Of a DNA stretch of 41,172 nucleotides, positions 8,183-16,817 are shown piece after piece. This DNA is from Oscillospiraceae bacterium (GTDB taxonomy: Bacteria; Bacillota; Clostridia; Oscillospirales; CAG-272). A program made the position numbers and the translations under genes. Positions within the stretch are counted from its first letter, which is position 1. Every line of letters begins with the position of its first letter. A model generated the notes under the pieces. The model was not told where the DNA came from. It ran no database searches and saw only the letters and a program-made list of their open reading frames with translations. The stretch spans positions 1 to 41,172 of the forward strand of contig SVTI01000010.1 in assembly GCA_015063855.1 (NCBI GenBank). Reading direction: 5' to 3'.

Positions 8183-9131
8183 AACCTCTTGCTTCAAGCA
8201 CTCCTTCTATAACCTCGTTTGCAAAATTATAAATGTCCTCCATGACCTCGTTTCGGCTTGTTTCGTTAAAGAGCTCGTGTCTTGATTCCTCATAGAGCTT
8301 ACATTTAAGTATATTTATCTCGCAGTAATCAAGTCGCTCAAATATCTCCTTGACCCCCTTGCCGTAGTTACCCACCGGATCCTCGAATCCGCTGATAATA
8401 AATATCGGCAATGACTGAGGAACCTTGGTCTCCCAGCCCTCCTCGCTTACCTTGTTGAGAAGGGTAAGCATATTGATATAACCGTCAAGGGTGAAGGCGA
8501 ATCCGCTCTTGGAATCAGCTCTGTATTCGTCACGTATCTCTTTCACCGAGGTAAGCCACGAGAGATCATCCTTTTCATCCTTGAAGTGAGAATTATAGCC
8601 TTTAAACGTCAAATTACGTACAAGCACGCTTCTGTATCGCTCACCCTTAAACAGTTTTATGAGCTTACAGAGCTTGATGCCCGACTTAGCCGCTTTATTG
8701 GTACCCGACGTTCCGCATATGACAGCACTGTCTATGGTGTCTGCATAACGTGTAATATAGTCTCGTACCACAAAGGAGCCCATGCTGTGACCGATAAGTA
8801 TGTAGGGTAAGGAACGGTAAGTTTTGCGCACTATTCCGTTAAGCTTCTTTAAGTCATCTGCAAGACAGGTATAATTACCCTCTCCGAAATACCCCAGATC
8901 AGCATCATCCTTGACGCTCTTGCCGTGACCTATATGATCATTTCCGCAGACCACGAATCCATTATCGGTAAAGTATTCTACAAGAGGGGTATATCTGCCG
9001 ATATGCTCGCACATTCCGTGGGATATCTGGATAATACCCTTGGGCATATCCTCGGGTATGCAAATCTTATAATAAACCTCGCTCCTATTATCTGAGGAGG
9101 TAAAATATCCTGTTTTTTCTGTGTATGCCAT
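8169..9131 (-). CDS. Alpha/beta hydrolase, monoacylglycerol lipase/lysophospholipase-like
   Basis: 320 residues. The N-terminal oxyanion motif is ISHGMCEHIGRY, which is characteristic of the monoglyceride lipase/PldB group. The nucleophile elbow is GHSMGS, with the catalytic Asp likely in ISGFEDPVG and the His in YEESRHELFNE. It is cytoplasmic, with no signal peptide. It starts one base after the stop of the PfkB kinase and overlaps ruvX, making a three-gene leftward operon. It probably releases fatty acid from glycerolipids; the exact substrate is not shown. Confidence 0.88.
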   Translation of the reverse strand: MAYTEKTGYFTSSDNRSEVYYKICIPEDMPKGIIQISHGMCEHIGRYTPLVEYFTDNGFVVCGNDHIGHGKSVKDDADLGYFGEGNYTCLADDLKKLNGIVRKTYRSLPYILIGHSMGSFVVRDYITRYADTIDSAVICGTSGTNKAAKSGIKLCKLIKLFKGERYRSVLVRNLTFKGYNSHFKDEKDDLSWLTSVKEIRDEYRADSKSGFAFTLDGYINMLTLLNKVSEEGWETKVPQSLPIFIISGFEDPVGNYGKGVKEIFERLDYCEINILKCKLYEESRHELFNETSRNEVMEDIYNFANEVIEGVLEARGYVRF

Positions 9132-9132
9132 A

Positions 9133-10080
9133 TTAGTTAAGCTGATAATTTATTTCATTATTAAGGACGAATTTGCAAATATCTTCATGGGTAGGAACAG
9201 AGGTAAATGCGCCCTCCTTCGTTACTGTAAGAGCTCCTGCCATGTTTGCATATTCGCAGGCTCTCTTAATGTCACCGCTTCTCATATACTCAACGGTAAG
9301 GGCGGCTGTAAATACGTCCCCTGCGGCAGTAGAATCGATAGCTTCAACATTGTGAGATGCGATAAATTTAAAATATGTGCCATCATAGAGGAATACACCT
9401 CTCTCGCCTAATTTAAGCACATAGTACTTAGCCTTTATCTTATTTGAAAGTGCAAGACATGCCTTGAGACAATTATCGGTAGAGGTAGCCTTGATTCCGG
9501 TGTAGGTGTAGATCTCCGTTTCATTAGGTGAGAAGATCTCAACCTCTCCAAGTGCCTCAAGATCATATTCCTTTGAAGCGGGTCCTGCATCGATAATAAC
9601 GGGAACGCCCGCATCTCTTGCATATCTTACCGAGGCGATGACCGTGTCGTAGGGAACCTCGAACTGAATAAGCATAGCATCAGGGTAACATGTCATTGCT
9701 TCTTCGGCATCCTCGGCGCGGAGCAGGGCATTAGCACCGGGATATGCAACTATTCTGTTATTACCGTTAGCCTCCACCATTACAAGAGCAAGCCCGGTTC
9801 TTTCCTTGGGAGTTGCCGACACAAAACGTGCGTTGATTCCCGATGAGGCATAAATATCAGCCAGTCTTGAACCATGGGTGTCGTTGCCCCTCTTTGCACA
9901 GAAGATAGACTCTCCGCCCATTCTGTGTACTGCAAGAGCAGCATTTGCTCCCTTGCCTCCGGGTATATATTCGTAGCCTGCATGCTCTATTACTGTCTGA
10001 CCTACCGACGGAATCTTTGACATACGCGCCATGAGGTCTATGTTCGCACTTCCTATTGTAAGTATTCTCGGTGTTTTCAA
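9133..10080 (-). CDS. PfkB-family carbohydrate kinase, ribokinase-like
   Basis: About 315 residues from the preferred TTG start at 10080. The N-terminal signature is GSANIDLMARM, followed by PGGKGANAALAVHRMG (substrate-binding GG), and the C-terminal signature DSTAAGDVFTAAL holds the catalytic Asp and anion hole. This matches ribokinase and related sugar or nucleoside kinases. The track start (10128) lies inside the gene's promoter: ATGTGGTACAAT is the extended -10 region. AAGGGG sits 9 bases before TTG 10080, whereas the ATG at 10089 abuts it directly. No sugar transporter is nearby to name the substrate. It is first in an operon with the lipase-like gene and ruvX. Confidence 0.87.
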   Translation of the reverse strand: MKTPRILTIGSANIDLMARMSKIPSVGQTVIEHAGYEYIPGGKGANAALAVHRMGGESIFCAKRGNDTHGSRLADIYASSGINARFVSATPKERTGLALVMVEANGNNRIVAYPGANALLRAEDAEEAMTCYPDAMLIQFEVPYDTVIASVRYARDAGVPVIIDAGPASKEYDLEALGEVEIFSPNETEIYTYTGIKATSTDNCLKACLALSNKIKAKYYVLKLGERGVFLYDGTYFKFIASHNVEAIDSTAAGDVFTAALTVEYMRSGDIKRACEYANMAGALTVTKEGAFTSVPTHEDICKFVLNNEINYQLN

Positions 10081-10116
10081 AAGAATCATCCCCTTGTACT
10101 CTATCTTATTAAGAAA

Positions 10117-10145
10117 ATTGTACCACATTCGGGAGATAAAATCAA
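10117..10145 (-). promoter_or_regulatory. Promoter of the PfkB-lipase-ruvX operon
   Basis: Minus strand TTGATT (10145-10140), a 17-base spacer and TACAAT (10122-10117), with TGG forming an extended -10. Confidence 0.75.
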
Positions 10146-10164
10146 GAGTTCATAAAAAGTTTGC

Positions 10165-10193
10165 TTGCAACATCGGTTAATATATAATATAAT
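10165..10193 (+). promoter_or_regulatory. Promoter of the lipoprotein/cysteine desulfurase genes
   Basis: TTGCAA (10165-10170), a 17-base spacer and TATAAT (10188-10193). A second overlapping option is TTGCTT 10161-10166 with TATAAT 10183-10188 at a 16-base spacing. It diverges from the PfkB promoter. Confidence 0.65.
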
Positions 10194-10217
10194 ATCCTTT
10201 AAAGAGGTGATTATTTT

Positions 10218-10751
10218 ATGAAGCTTAAGGCTTTTATTCTTACATTATTAGCGGCGGTAATACTTCTTTCATCCTGTGCCGCTAAGAAGGACACAGACAT
10301 CCCCGACGGTATGCAGCTTCTTTCCAATAAATACGTTGATTATACCGCTTACGTTCCCGAGGAGTGGAAGGTAAATGAGCCTACCGCGACTCCCTATGCT
10401 TACGTTGGCACGCAGGATGCCTCCAGCGTCAATATCGTTGCCCAGTCATATACAAACGAGCAGGCTGAGGCAGGTCTTGAGGGCTATTGGAAAAGCTATT
10501 CCAAGGATTTTAAAAAGTCACTTTCCGACTTTGATTGTCAGTCTAAACCCACAGAGATACTTCTTGACGGTGTAGCAGCTCACCAGTACGTTTACACTGC
10601 AACGCTTTCCGGTATCGAGTATAAGTATCAGCAGACCATCTGTATGCATGAGGGTTACGTGTATATCATTACATATACCTCTACCCCCGAGCTTTACGAT
10701 GAGCATACCGATGAGGTAAAGAAGATCATCAAGACCTTCAAGTTCGACTGA
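10218..10751 (+). CDS. Lipoprotein, PsbP/DcrB-like fold candidate
   Basis: 177 residues with a lipoprotein signal: a hydrophobic stretch (FILTLLAAVILL) and the lipobox LSSC with Cys at about residue 20. The mature part begins with Lys/Asp. The rest is an alternating alpha/beta domain with VDYTAYVPEEWKV, SVNIVAQSY and a C-terminal VKKIIKTFKF helix, a pattern seen in small PsbP/Mog1/DcrB-like lipoproteins. I infer that fold by pattern and am not certain of it. It probably sits on the outer face of the membrane. AAAGAGGTG is the ribosome site. The next gene starts one base after its TGA stop, although their roles have no obvious link. Confidence 0.75.
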   Translation: MKLKAFILTLLAAVILLSSCAAKKDTDIPDGMQLLSNKYVDYTAYVPEEWKVNEPTATPYAYVGTQDASSVNIVAQSYTNEQAEAGLEGYWKSYSKDFKKSLSDFDCQSKPTEILLDGVAAHQYVYTATLSGIEYKYQQTICMHEGYVYIITYTSTPELYDEHTDEVKKIIKTFKFD

Positions 10752-10752
10752 T

Positions 10753-11892
10753 ATGAATCTTTATTTTGATAATAGCGCTACTACTAAGCCTACAGAGGTC
10801 GTAATAACCGAAATGAGCCGAGGAATGAGAGAACTCTGGGGTAATCCATCTTCTCTTCACACTAAGGGCTACGAAGCGGAAAAGGAGCTGACCAAGGCAC
10901 GTGAGACCATTCTCGGTGCCTTAAATATACGTGACCGTAAGGCAGAGCTTATCTTTACGGCGAGCGGCACAGAGGCAGATAATCTTGCTCTATTCGGTAC
11001 TATGCATGCAAAAGAAAAGAACCGAGGTAAGAAGCTTATTACAACCAAAAGCGAGCATCCTGCAGTATTAAACTGTGCAAGGAAGCTTGAGGCTGAGGGC
11101 TATGAGGTAGTATATCTTTCTGCTAAGGGTGGAGAGATAGATGTGGAGCAGTATTCAAATGCTCTCGATAAGAATACCGTTATGGTCAGCATCATGTCCG
11201 TCAACAACGAGACAGGCGCAAGATATGATATCAAAAAGCTGTTTGCCATGGCAAAGGCTGTAAATCCAGAGGTCGTGACCCACAGCGATGCGGTTCAGGC
11301 ATTTATGAAAATAAGACTTGCACCTGAAACACTCAAGTGTGATCTTATGACACTTTCAGCGCATAAGATACATGGTCCAAAGGGTATCGGCGCTCTTTAC
11401 GTAGCTCCTGAGATTATAAAGGCGAAAAAGCTCGTACCCCATATCCTCGGCGGTGATCAGGAAAAGGGTTTTAGAAGCGGAACAGAGAATCTTCCCGCAG
11501 TATTAGGCTTTGCAGAGGCGGTAAAGTCGGGTGTGTATCCTCAATCGGTAGCAGAGCTTCGTCAGTATATAATCGACAATCTTGACCCTGAGATCCGTCC
11601 GAATATTCCGGTTTTCCATGCGCCTCACATTATTAACGTGACTCTTCCCGATATCAAGAGCGAGACTATGCTTCATTTTCTTTCGGCAAAGGGGATTTAC
11701 GTATCAAGCGGTTCTGCATGTTCTTCAAATTCGGGTCATGCAAATTATGTTCTTCCCGATTTCGGATTAAGCGAAAGAGAGGCAGACCATTCTATACGAA
11801 TAAGTCTTGACAATACTCAAACCGAGAAAGATGCAAACATACTCCTTGCAGCTCTAAAGGAAGGCATCGATACGCTTGTAAGAGTGAAATAA
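10753..11892 (+). CDS. Cysteine desulfurase (NifS/IscS-like class V aminotransferase)
   Basis: 379 residues, the usual length. The N-terminus YFDNSATTKP is the family start. HSDAVQAF gives the PLP-contacting Asp region, SAHKIHGPKGIG carries the Schiff-base Lys, and SSGSACSSNSG carries the sulfur-accepting Cys on the mobile loop. The enzyme removes sulfur from cysteine as a persulfide for Fe-S clusters or thiolated tRNA. No IscU or MnmA gene lies beside it, so the acceptor is unknown. It follows the lipoprotein gene by one base with no good ribosome site of its own, suggesting coupled translation. A strong terminator follows. Confidence 0.93.
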   Translation: MNLYFDNSATTKPTEVVITEMSRGMRELWGNPSSLHTKGYEAEKELTKARETILGALNIRDRKAELIFTASGTEADNLALFGTMHAKEKNRGKKLITTKSEHPAVLNCARKLEAEGYEVVYLSAKGGEIDVEQYSNALDKNTVMVSIMSVNNETGARYDIKKLFAMAKAVNPEVVTHSDAVQAFMKIRLAPETLKCDLMTLSAHKIHGPKGIGALYVAPEIIKAKKLVPHILGGDQEKGFRSGTENLPAVLGFAEAVKSGVYPQSVAELRQYIIDNLDPEIRPNIPVFHAPHIINVTLPDIKSETMLHFLSAKGIYVSSGSACSSNSGHANYVLPDFGLSEREADHSIRISLDNTQTEKDANILLAALKEGIDTLVRVK

Positions 11893-11899
11893 ATATTAA

Positions 11900-11929
11900 A
11901 AGCCAAGCAGATCGCGATCTGCTTGGCTT
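11900..11929. terminator. Bidirectional terminator
   Basis: The 30-base sequence from AAGCCAAGCAGATCG to CGATCTGCTTGGCTT is a perfect inverted repeat lying between the convergent cysteine desulfurase and YhaN-like genes. It is followed by CTTCATTT on the plus strand. Confidence 0.8.
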
Positions 11930-11940
11930 CTTCATTTAAC

Positions 11941-14175
11941 TTAGAGCTTCAATTCAAAATAGTCAATACCGAGGTTTGATGTTCGTTGTGCATCCCGTGT
12001 CTGGCTTGTAAGTACAAGAACCTGCATTTCCCTTGAAATGTCGGAAAGGGCTGTGAGCATATTGTCCATTCTTGTATCGTCGAGTCTTGCGAAGCTCTCG
12101 TCGAATATTACGGGAGGAAGCTGCTTCTTGAAAAGTACTCGAATGAGAGCAAGGCGTAGAGCATAATATGCAAGGTCCTTTGTACCTGCACTCATATAAT
12201 CGACTCTATGAAGCTTTCCCTCAGTTTCGTAGCTCATCTCAAGATCCTTGCCGATACCTATTACGCTGTAGCGGTCATTGGTGAGTTTACCAAGGATACT
12301 CCCCGCATTTCCTGCAAGCTTAGGAGTGACGCTTGCACGGAGATTTTTTGATGCCTCGGACAGCTTGCTGTAGGCTAAAAGATAAGCCTCGTTGATCTTT
12401 GTGAGTCGGCTTATCTCGGTAGTGAGACTGCTTACCGTATCGCCTAATCTTGTAGGTTCCTCTACGGTGGCGGTGAGAACCGCCAGCTCCTTCTCAAGGT
12501 CGGCTGCCTTTTGTTTCAAGTATTCTGTGGATTTCTCGTAAAAATCCTTCTCCCTCTGTGCCTCTGTTATTCCATCCTTATCAAAGGACTCGTCGTTATA
12601 AGGTCTGCCTGCCAGTGCTTCCTTTAATGCAACCGGATCAAGCTCCTTTGCCTGATGTGCAAAGGAATCTCTTGCAAGTGCAAATTTTTCCCGCTCAGAA
12701 ATGCTCTCGGAGAGAAGTCTTATGACCTCTTCGGCCTTTTCCATCGCTTCGTCAGGGTTATTCTTACCCCATCTCATTGCCTCGTTTGCAAGCTCGGACT
12801 CCTTCTCTCTAAAGGAGAATACCGTCTTTTCATATTTATGTTCGATATCCTTGACTCTTGAATTACAAAGGGCGAGCATGTTTTCGTTGGAAACGAAGCT
12901 TGAAACCGCTCTGTTGAACGCCTCAGAATCATCTATATCCAATTCTGCGAGAAATTCATTCTCATTTATCTTTTGTCTGCTTGAACCTATCATGCAGAGA
13001 AGTGCAACAAATATGAATACCGCCGCCGCACCGAGTGAAATGTAGAGATCTATGGTATAGCGAAGGAAATATCCCACACCGCCGCATATAAGGGCTAAAA
13101 TAAGCATTATAACGGCAACACCCAGCATTGTTTTCTTTCGTGTTTTTATAGATCTGTATCTATCAACTACCTCATCGATACCACCGTTCTCGTTGACCTT
13201 TTCAATGAACATGGAGGTCTCAAAGAGCTCCTGATTCTTTCGCTGCTGTTGTTCAAGCTCCTTTTCAAGATCCTTAGCCGACTCCTCGAGACGGATACAC
13301 TCATCCTTGAGCTTTTTTATTCTCTCGATGTACGATCTGTCGGGCAAAAAACCATCGTAGGTGTAATTCTTCTTTAATGCTTCTATAACAGCATCAAGCT
13401 CGGCTACCTTCTTTTTAAGACTTCTGTATCGCTTATAGGTACGGTACTTTTTAGCTGTCTCGTAATAATCAAGAAGCTCCTTACAGTTTCTGAGCTTTTC
13501 CTCGTTTTGTTCGATACTGAGTCTTGTCTCGCGAAGTGTGCCCTCCTTCTCAATAATACCCGCATTCATCTGCTTTGCATCGTCGAGACGGCGGATATAA
13601 TCGTCACGCTGTGTCGTAAGCTCGTATATTTTTCCGCCCTTACCCTTCTTGTGAGCGAGGAGAACTCTTGCATCATCAAGCTTTTTAAGAGCCTTATCGG
13701 TATCTATATTCTCGTCGGCTGAAAAGAGGATATTCTCAATAGAGTTCGAAACCTTGGAGCCGTTGATATAGCCGCCCGCCGCTTGTCCTATATATGCTGT
13801 ATGGACAAATACGTCACCCGAAACACCGAAAAAGATATCTTCCGGGCTGTGTCCCTCAAAGACCTGCGTATTTGTATCAAGGTCGATGATGGCGGTCTTG
13901 TCCCCCGAATTTTCTAAATATTCTCTCTCTATACGGTAACGCTTGTTATCTGAGCAGATCGTAAGTGTTCCCGAGGCGCAATTAGATCCCCAACTGTAAA
14001 AGCGGTTACGCTCTGTCTTGTCCGCAAAGCCGTAGAACATGAATTTGATAAATGCCGCAACGGTTGATTTGCCGCTTTCGTTGATTCCGTATACTATATT
14101 CAAGCCCTTATCCAAGGAGAATTCAAAGTCTTTGGTACCGCCGAAATCACGGATATAACCCTTTTCTATATACAT
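11941..14175 (-). CDS. YhaN-like SMC/Rad50-type ATPase with central membrane hairpin
   Basis: 744 residues. The N-terminus has YGINESGKST (Walker A of the AAA_27/YhaN group) with the following FIKFMFYGF. Long coiled coils flank a central region with two hydrophobic helices (residues about 335-390, AVIMLILALICGGVGYFL and AAAVFIFVALLCMIG). The C-terminus has LSEASKNLRA, then MSAGTKDLAYYALRLAL (signature) and PVIFDESFARLD (Walker B). It starts 11 bases after the phosphoesterase at 14187-15320, reproducing the yhaO-yhaN pair of Bacillus, an SbcD-SbcC-like arrangement expected to act on DNA ends at the membrane. The biochemical role of YhaN itself is not established. Confidence 0.87.
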   Translation of the reverse strand: MYIEKGYIRDFGGTKDFEFSLDKGLNIVYGINESGKSTVAAFIKFMFYGFADKTERNRFYSWGSNCASGTLTICSDNKRYRIEREYLENSGDKTAIIDLDTNTQVFEGHSPEDIFFGVSGDVFVHTAYIGQAAGGYINGSKVSNSIENILFSADENIDTDKALKKLDDARVLLAHKKGKGGKIYELTTQRDDYIRRLDDAKQMNAGIIEKEGTLRETRLSIEQNEEKLRNCKELLDYYETAKKYRTYKRYRSLKKKVAELDAVIEALKKNYTYDGFLPDRSYIERIKKLKDECIRLEESAKDLEKELEQQQRKNQELFETSMFIEKVNENGGIDEVVDRYRSIKTRKKTMLGVAVIMLILALICGGVGYFLRYTIDLYISLGAAAVFIFVALLCMIGSSRQKINENEFLAELDIDDSEAFNRAVSSFVSNENMLALCNSRVKDIEHKYEKTVFSFREKESELANEAMRWGKNNPDEAMEKAEEVIRLLSESISEREKFALARDSFAHQAKELDPVALKEALAGRPYNDESFDKDGITEAQREKDFYEKSTEYLKQKAADLEKELAVLTATVEEPTRLGDTVSSLTTEISRLTKINEAYLLAYSKLSEASKNLRASVTPKLAGNAGSILGKLTNDRYSVIGIGKDLEMSYETEGKLHRVDYMSAGTKDLAYYALRLALIRVLFKKQLPPVIFDESFARLDDTRMDNMLTALSDISREMQVLVLTSQTRDAQRTSNLGIDYFELKL

Positions 14176-14186
14176 GATATTCTCCT

Positions 14187-15320
14187 TTACTCAAAATCTA
14201 CTATATCTGTACCGTCGATAGCACAGAGTCCGTAACGCAGTGCCATAGAGGCGATTTCTCTTTCCTCTGCTGTGCCGTTCTCCAACATGGGCAGAAGTGC
14301 CTCGAAGAAGGCTCCCTTAATAGTTGGGTCGTATTTCAGTCTCTCGCAGTCATAGAGAGGCAAGGTGTTATCTATGAGATCAAAGGTGTATAGATTTCTG
14401 ATTTCACGCTCGATTATTTTCTTTGATATCTTAAGGTCAGGGGTGACGTTACCTTCCAAAGTGACACGCAGAAGCGTATCATCTCCATAGCCCTTCTTTA
14501 CAATACAATTTGAGATATGCTCGCATATCTCTTCATTTGAGGATGCTCCGCTTACGTTTATTCTTTCCTGCGCATAACGTCTTCTTGAGAAACGGACGGG
14601 CTTAAGATCATAGCGGAAGCCGTTTTCGTCCTTTATGAGAGTACCGCAGAGTGCTCCCTTGTGACCGGGCTCACCGTAGTCTCTTCCCTCAAGGCATCCG
14701 GGGTATGCGTAGACGCTGTCTCCGATCTTCGTAGGCTCCTTGCCCATATGGATATGACCGAGAGCAAGGTAATCAAATCCGCTTTCTGCGATATCATTTT
14801 CTGTTATGGGACAGTATTTTGAGATGGGAGAGGAGGTATCACCGTGGGCGCAGAGAATATTGATTCTGTCCGAATGCATAGGCTTTTTGCCGATGAATGG
14901 GTTGCGCTCCATATAAGGCTTGGTGAAGGCAAAGCCGTAAACGTCCACTCCGATATCCTCAAAAGCAAAGAGAGACATGGTTGGCTCTGTGAAGATATAT
15001 ACGTTATTCGGGAACTGGGTCTTTTTATAAACACCGTTTGAGGTATAGGGATCGTGGTTTCCGGGCGCAATGACAAAACGGCATTTGGATAATCTTCCGA
15101 ACTCCTTTAATACAAGGGACACCGTGTCCTTGGTCACGTATTCGCTGTCAAACATATCGCCCGAGACAAGCACCAGATCTACGTCATTGTCCTCAACGTA
15201 CATAGTAAGTGCTGTGAATGCGGTACGCAGATCCCCCCTTCTTACCTCGGAAAGGGAGGCGTCCTCCAAAGTGAAGGGAGCATCTAAGTGCATATCTGCC
15301 GTGTGTAAGATTTTAACCAT
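14187..15320 (-). CDS. YhaO-like metallophosphoesterase (SbcD/Mre11-type nuclease)
   Basis: 377 residues from the preferred start ATG 15320 (MVKILHTADMHLDAPF). Metal-binding motifs are in order: HTADMHLD, SGDMFDS, APGNHDP, CAHGDTS and LGHIHMG, the calcineurin-like nuclease set of SbcD/Mre11. TTTGGGGAAAATATAATG gives a ribosome site for this start. The longer track ORF begins in the promoter (its ATG precedes the -10 box). It is paired with the YhaN-like ATPase downstream, with which it would form a nuclease-ATPase complex by analogy with SbcCD. Confidence 0.88.
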   Translation of the reverse strand: MVKILHTADMHLDAPFTLEDASLSEVRRGDLRTAFTALTMYVEDNDVDLVLVSGDMFDSEYVTKDTVSLVLKEFGRLSKCRFVIAPGNHDPYTSNGVYKKTQFPNNVYIFTEPTMSLFAFEDIGVDVYGFAFTKPYMERNPFIGKKPMHSDRINILCAHGDTSSPISKYCPITENDIAESGFDYLALGHIHMGKEPTKIGDSVYAYPGCLEGRDYGEPGHKGALCGTLIKDENGFRYDLKPVRFSRRRYAQERINVSGASSNEEICEHISNCIVKKGYGDDTLLRVTLEGNVTPDLKISKKIIEREIRNLYTFDLIDNTLPLYDCERLKYDPTIKGAFFEALLPMLENGTAEEREIASMALRYGLCAIDGTDIVDFE

Positions 15321-15359
15321 TATATTTTCCCCAAACTGTCGAATTTTCTGTATACAATA

Positions 15360-15388
15360 ATTATACATTAAAGCTTTTATTTTTTCAA
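15360..15388 (-). promoter_or_regulatory. Promoter of the YhaO-YhaN operon
   Basis: Minus strand TTGAAA (15388-15383), a 17-base spacer and TATAAT (15365-15360). Confidence 0.75.
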
Positions 15389-15418
15389 TATGATTTAAGA
15401 AATAAAGGGGATTTAATA

Positions 15419-15447
15419 TTGATAATTTTATAATTTTATGGTAGAAT
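15419..15447 (+). promoter_or_regulatory. Promoter of the rbfA operon
   Basis: TTGATA (15419-15424), a 17-base spacer and TAGAAT (15442-15447), with TGG giving an extended -10. A second TATAAT at 15452 has no clear -35. Confidence 0.7.
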
Positions 15448-15499
15448 ATTATATAATATAAACTCGAAAGGAATATGCGGTATTGCCGCAGACAGAAAT

Positions 15500-15865
15500 A
15501 TGGCTAATTACAGAAGAGGAAGAGTCAACGAAGAGATGGCAAAGGAGCTTATGAAAATACTCCCCACGGTTAAGGATCCTCGTGTGGGAACAGCTTTTTT
15601 CAGCATCACCTCGGTTGACTGTACTCCCGACCTTAAATATGCAAAGGTATACTACTCCAGCATCGGAGGAAAGGACGGAGAAGAGGGGGTAGCACAGGGT
15701 CTTAAGAGCGCCAACGGATATATCCGCCGCGAGCTTGCTAAATCACTTAACTTAAGACAGACCCCTGAGCTTACCTTCCTTCGTGACGGCTCTGTTGAGC
15801 ACGGTGCTCATATCTCAAAGCTTCTTGATTCGGTTCGTCCCAAGGAGAATAAGGATGGAGAATAA
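15500..15865 (+). CDS. rbfA: Ribosome-binding factor A
   Basis: 121 residues, the normal size. The family start RRGRVNEEMAKEL, the central DPRVGTAFFSITSVDCTPDLKYAKVYYS and the C-terminal LRQTPELTFLRDGSVEHG are all present. RbfA binds the immature 30S subunit and helps 16S rRNA maturation at low temperature. The start has no close ribosome site: AAAGGA lies about 28 bases upstream and a small GCGG/CCGC hairpin lies between it and the ATG. It is first in an rbfA-nrnA-truB unit, a conserved order in Firmicutes (usually behind nusA-infB, which are not in this window). Confidence 0.95.
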   Translation: MANYRRGRVNEEMAKELMKILPTVKDPRVGTAFFSITSVDCTPDLKYAKVYYSSIGGKDGEEGVAQGLKSANGYIRRELAKSLNLRQTPELTFLRDGSVEHGAHISKLLDSVRPKENKDGE

Positions 15866-16817
15866 TATAACCGTAGAGGGGATAGCCTCACTTCTTGAGG
15901 AATGGGATGATATTCTTATCCTTACCCATGCCAATCCCGATGCGGATACCTTGGGCTCGGCATTTGCTATAAAATATGCTTATCCTGAAAAAAATATAGA
16001 CGTCTGCTGTGCAGACATCATTCCTGATAGGCTTTCTTTTATTAACAAAGGAATCTCTACGACTCTTTGTGAAAAGGAATATGCTCATATCGTATCGGTT
16101 GACTGCGCTGAGCTTCACCTTATGGGGGAGGCAGGCAGAAAATATTCTGACAGAATAGAACTTAAGGTGGATCATCACCGTACGAGCACAGAGTTCGCGG
16201 AGTATAACTACGCCGAAGAAACAAGCGGATCCTGCGGCGAGATAGTCTATGATATCTTAAAGCAGAAGGACAGAATAAACAAAGATGCCGCAGAGGTTCT
16301 CTATGCGGCTATAGCCTCGGATACGGGTTGCTTTAAATTCAGCAATACCAAGCCCTCAACTCATATAAAGGCGGCAGAGCTTATGGCTATGGGTGTCGAT
16401 TTTGCAGCTATAAACACTATTCTTTTTGAGAACAAATCGAGGTCCGAGATAGCGGCTCTTAGGGTAGCAGTAAACTCCCTTGAATATCATTTTGACGGCA
16501 GAGTTGCTGTAGTTGGCTTTTCCAACAGTATGAAAGAAGAAAATGCTCTCGATGACGATGCACTCGGTTCTGTAAACTCTCTTCCCCGTGAGATAGAGGG
16601 TGTAGAGCTCGGTATCGTCATAAAGGAGAAGAGTGCCAAGCCGGGAGAATTTAAGGTCTCCATGCGAAGCGGTGAAACAGTAGACTGCTCGGTTATCTGC
16701 GGCAAGCTCGGAGGTGGCGGACATATACGCGCCTCGGGTGCAGCCGTTAAGGCGGACAGCCTTAACGCGGCAAAGGAAATAATTTTAAAAACTGTATCGG
16801 AGTGTATCGAAAAATGA
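15855..16817 (+). CDS. nrnA: DHH/DHHA1 phosphoesterase, NrnA-type oligoribonuclease / pAp phosphatase
   Basis: About 320 residues from ATG 15855 (MENNITVEGIASLL). AAGGAG lies 7 bases upstream, whereas the track start at 15783 lies deep inside rbfA. The DHH domain has THANPDADTLGSA, the VDHHRTS metal motif and the SDTGCFKFSNT motif, and the DHHA1 domain ends in GGGGHIRASG. These enzymes degrade 2-5-base RNA leftovers and pAp in the cytoplasm. The gene overlaps rbfA by 11 bases and truB by 4 bases (ATGA), so translation is probably coupled. Confidence 0.93.
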   Translation: MENNITVEGIASLLEEWDDILILTHANPDADTLGSAFAIKYAYPEKNIDVCCADIIPDRLSFINKGISTTLCEKEYAHIVSVDCAELHLMGEAGRKYSDRIELKVDHHRTSTEFAEYNYAEETSGSCGEIVYDILKQKDRINKDAAEVLYAAIASDTGCFKFSNTKPSTHIKAAELMAMGVDFAAINTILFENKSRSEIAALRVAVNSLEYHFDGRVAVVGFSNSMKEENALDDDALGSVNSLPREIEGVELGIVIKEKSAKPGEFKVSMRSGETVDCSVICGKLGGGGHIRASGAAVKADSLNAAKEIILKTVSECIEK

